From an uncultured Porphyromonadaceae bacterium (GTDB taxonomy: Bacteria; Bacteroidota; Bacteroidia; Bacteroidales; Muribaculaceae): a stretch of 8,167 bases of DNA. Positions within the stretch are counted from its first letter, which is position 1, and every line of letters begins with the position of its first letter. The DNA is taken from the NCBI GenBank assembly GCA_900555165.1, contig USKE01000097.1:1-8167 (forward strand), read 5' to 3'. Both the position numbers and the translations under genes were made by a program. Below are positions 7,696-8,167 of this stretch, piece by piece. Under the pieces are notes generated by a model. That model made no database searches and was not told the DNA's origin. It saw only the letters and a program-made list of their open reading frames with translations.

Positions 7696-7704
7696 GTCTG
7701 ACTG

Positions 7705-7713
7705 CCTCCTTTT
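7705..7713 (-). promoter_or_regulatory. Strong Shine-Dalgarno that sets the start of the chimeric gene
   Basis: On the minus strand AAAAGGAGG lies 9 bases before the ATG at 7695. It includes the full AGGAGG core. None of the other starts in this window shows such a site, as expected for Bacteroidota, where Shine-Dalgarno use is weak. It therefore decides the start and suggests the 5' end of this gene came from a different kind of genome, such as a Firmicutes-type mobile element. Confidence 0.75.
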
Positions 7714-7729
7714 CTTGATTTGCAACGCA

Positions 7730-7735
7730 AGTATA
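7730..7735 (-). promoter_or_regulatory. Candidate sigma70-like -10 box upstream of the chimeric gene
   Basis: The minus strand reads TATACT (7735-7730), 34 bases upstream of the ATG at 7695 and 16 bases upstream of the Shine-Dalgarno. No good -35 is seen: the hexamer 17 bases further upstream is TAGCTT. No TAnnTTTG element occurs between here and the terminator at 7836. The hexamer is clear but could be chance; its use is inferred from position. Confidence 0.4.
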
Positions 7736-7835
7736 GCCGGAAAGCCAGGGAAAAGCTATTACCAACACCATCAAGGAATGGCGAACAGACGAAGCATAAG
7801 CACTAAAAGGAACAGTGCTGCGGGGAATGAAAAAA

Positions 7836-7876
7836 GCTGCCTGTGGGCTTCAGGTATTCTGAGGCCAACAGGCGGC
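7836..7876. terminator. Strong bidirectional intrinsic terminator
   Basis: An 18-bp stem pairs 7836-7853 with 7859-7876 around a 5-base loop (GTATT), with two G-U wobbles and one G-A mismatch. On the plus strand it is followed by TTGATTTTTCTTCTT. On the minus strand it is followed by TTTTTT (7835-7830). Either direction meets the standard hairpin plus U-tract rule. It would isolate the chimeric operon from leftward read-through, so that operon needs a promoter between about 7830 and 7696. No complete gene ending at it on the plus strand is visible. Confidence 0.85.
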
Positions 7877-8167
7877 TTGATTTTTCTTCTTGCATGCCCT
7901 GGCCGAATGCTCATATGTCATAAAGTAACAAACAAAAATTTGATAGATAGCAGCCCACTATTCCGGGTTACATTTTTTGTTATGTGTTTCATTTTTTAAA
8001 AATCATGCGATAAATATAATAAAGCAGATAAAATTCTTTGTTAAACAAGCAGAATAAATTTGTGTTTTTGTAACGATAAAATCTTGTGCGGATATTATAT
8101 TTTTGACAAAAGTGCCGATTATATCTGTAGGGGATGTTTCTGCAGCAACGGCTCGTATAACTGTAAA
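7877..8167. other. AT-rich non-coding region with no supportable gene
   Basis: From about 7915 to the right edge the composition becomes strongly AT-rich, in contrast to the G+C-rich coding part, and frames on both strands are short and without recognisable protein pattern. Two plus-strand matches to the Bacteroidota -7 consensus TAnnTTTG occur, TAAATTTG at 8055-8062 and TATTTTTG at 8098-8105. Neither has a TTG at the expected 19-21 base spacing (14, and 11 or 27, respectively). The second could be the promoter of a rightward gene starting beyond the window. No tRNA, CRISPR array or insertion-sequence ends were recognised. Confidence 0.5.

Noticed and set aside
7696..7725. Upstream in-frame ATG at 7725 as start of the chimeric gene
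   Set aside because: The extra ten residues (MQIKKRRQSD) would be encoded across the AAAAGGAGG site itself; the ATG at 7695 is correctly spaced from that site and fits the RHH N-terminus.
7737..7799. Plus-strand 20-codon stretch PESQGKAITNTIKEWRTDEA followed by TAA, just before the terminator
   Set aside because: It looks like a protein C-terminus, but a TAG codon directly precedes it and there is no start. At this length it could be chance or a small remnant of a lost gene.
7577..7999. A 140-codon plus-strand open frame crossing the terminator
   Set aside because: It runs antisense through the RHH head, over the terminator hairpin and into the AT-rich region, and has no coherent domain or RBS.
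8129..8158. A short plus-strand frame ATGTTTCTGCAG... of eight codons after GGGG near the right edge
   Set aside because: Too short to judge; it could be a leader peptide of a gene beyond the window, but nothing supports it.

Overview
The window reads as a G+C-rich member of the Bacteroidota, most likely order Bacteroidales from the gut (Muribaculaceae-like is a guess from protein style). Support: family-level resemblance of the delta-prime clamp-loader subunit, the AddB-like protein, the large secreted transglutaminase-fold protein and the GH29 fucosidase to Bacteroidales proteins, plus a TAnnTTTG-type promoter element before holB. All recognisable genes lie on the minus strand; the many long plus-strand reading frames are antisense shadows typical of high G+C coding sequence.

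Layout in the direction of transcription (right to left). (1) 8167-7696: non-coding. It contains an AT-rich stretch (about 7915-8167), a strong bidirectional hairpin terminator (7836-7876), and a sigma70-like -10 and a near-perfect Shine-Dalgarno just before the first gene. (2) 7695-6835: a chimeric gene whose first ~40 residues look like a ribbon-helix-helix DNA-binding domain of the kind carried by mobile elements, joined in frame to the 3' part of a GH29 alpha-L-fucosidase that has lost its N-terminal ~200 residues and its export signal. (3) 6838-6061: cutC, overlapping the previous gene by 4 bp and broken by a single-base frameshift near 6275-6280. (4) 6039-3397: an 880-residue exported protein with an apparently active transglutaminase-like core, a second transglutaminase-like core lacking the catalytic residues, and a C-terminal thioredoxin-like domain lacking the redox cysteines. 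An intrinsic terminator follows at 3368-3333. (5) 3221-2100: holB, with its own Bacteroidota-type promoter. (6) 2103 to the left edge: an AddB-like inactivated helicase/PD-(D/E)XK nuclease protein, overlapping holB by 4 bp and cut off by the window after 701 codons.

There are two transcription units. The upstream one (fucosidase remnant, cutC, secreted transglutaminase-fold protein) looks like a glycan/glycopeptide-related accessory operon whose 5' end has been rearranged and whose second gene is frameshifted. The downstream one (holB, addB-like) is a housekeeping replication/recombination pair with apparent translational coupling. The most unusual point is the RHH-fucosidase junction at about 7570-7596. 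It is either a real illegitimate recombination that gave a mobile-element promoter and ribosome binding site to a native operon, or a metagenome-assembly chimera. Sequence alone cannot decide between these.
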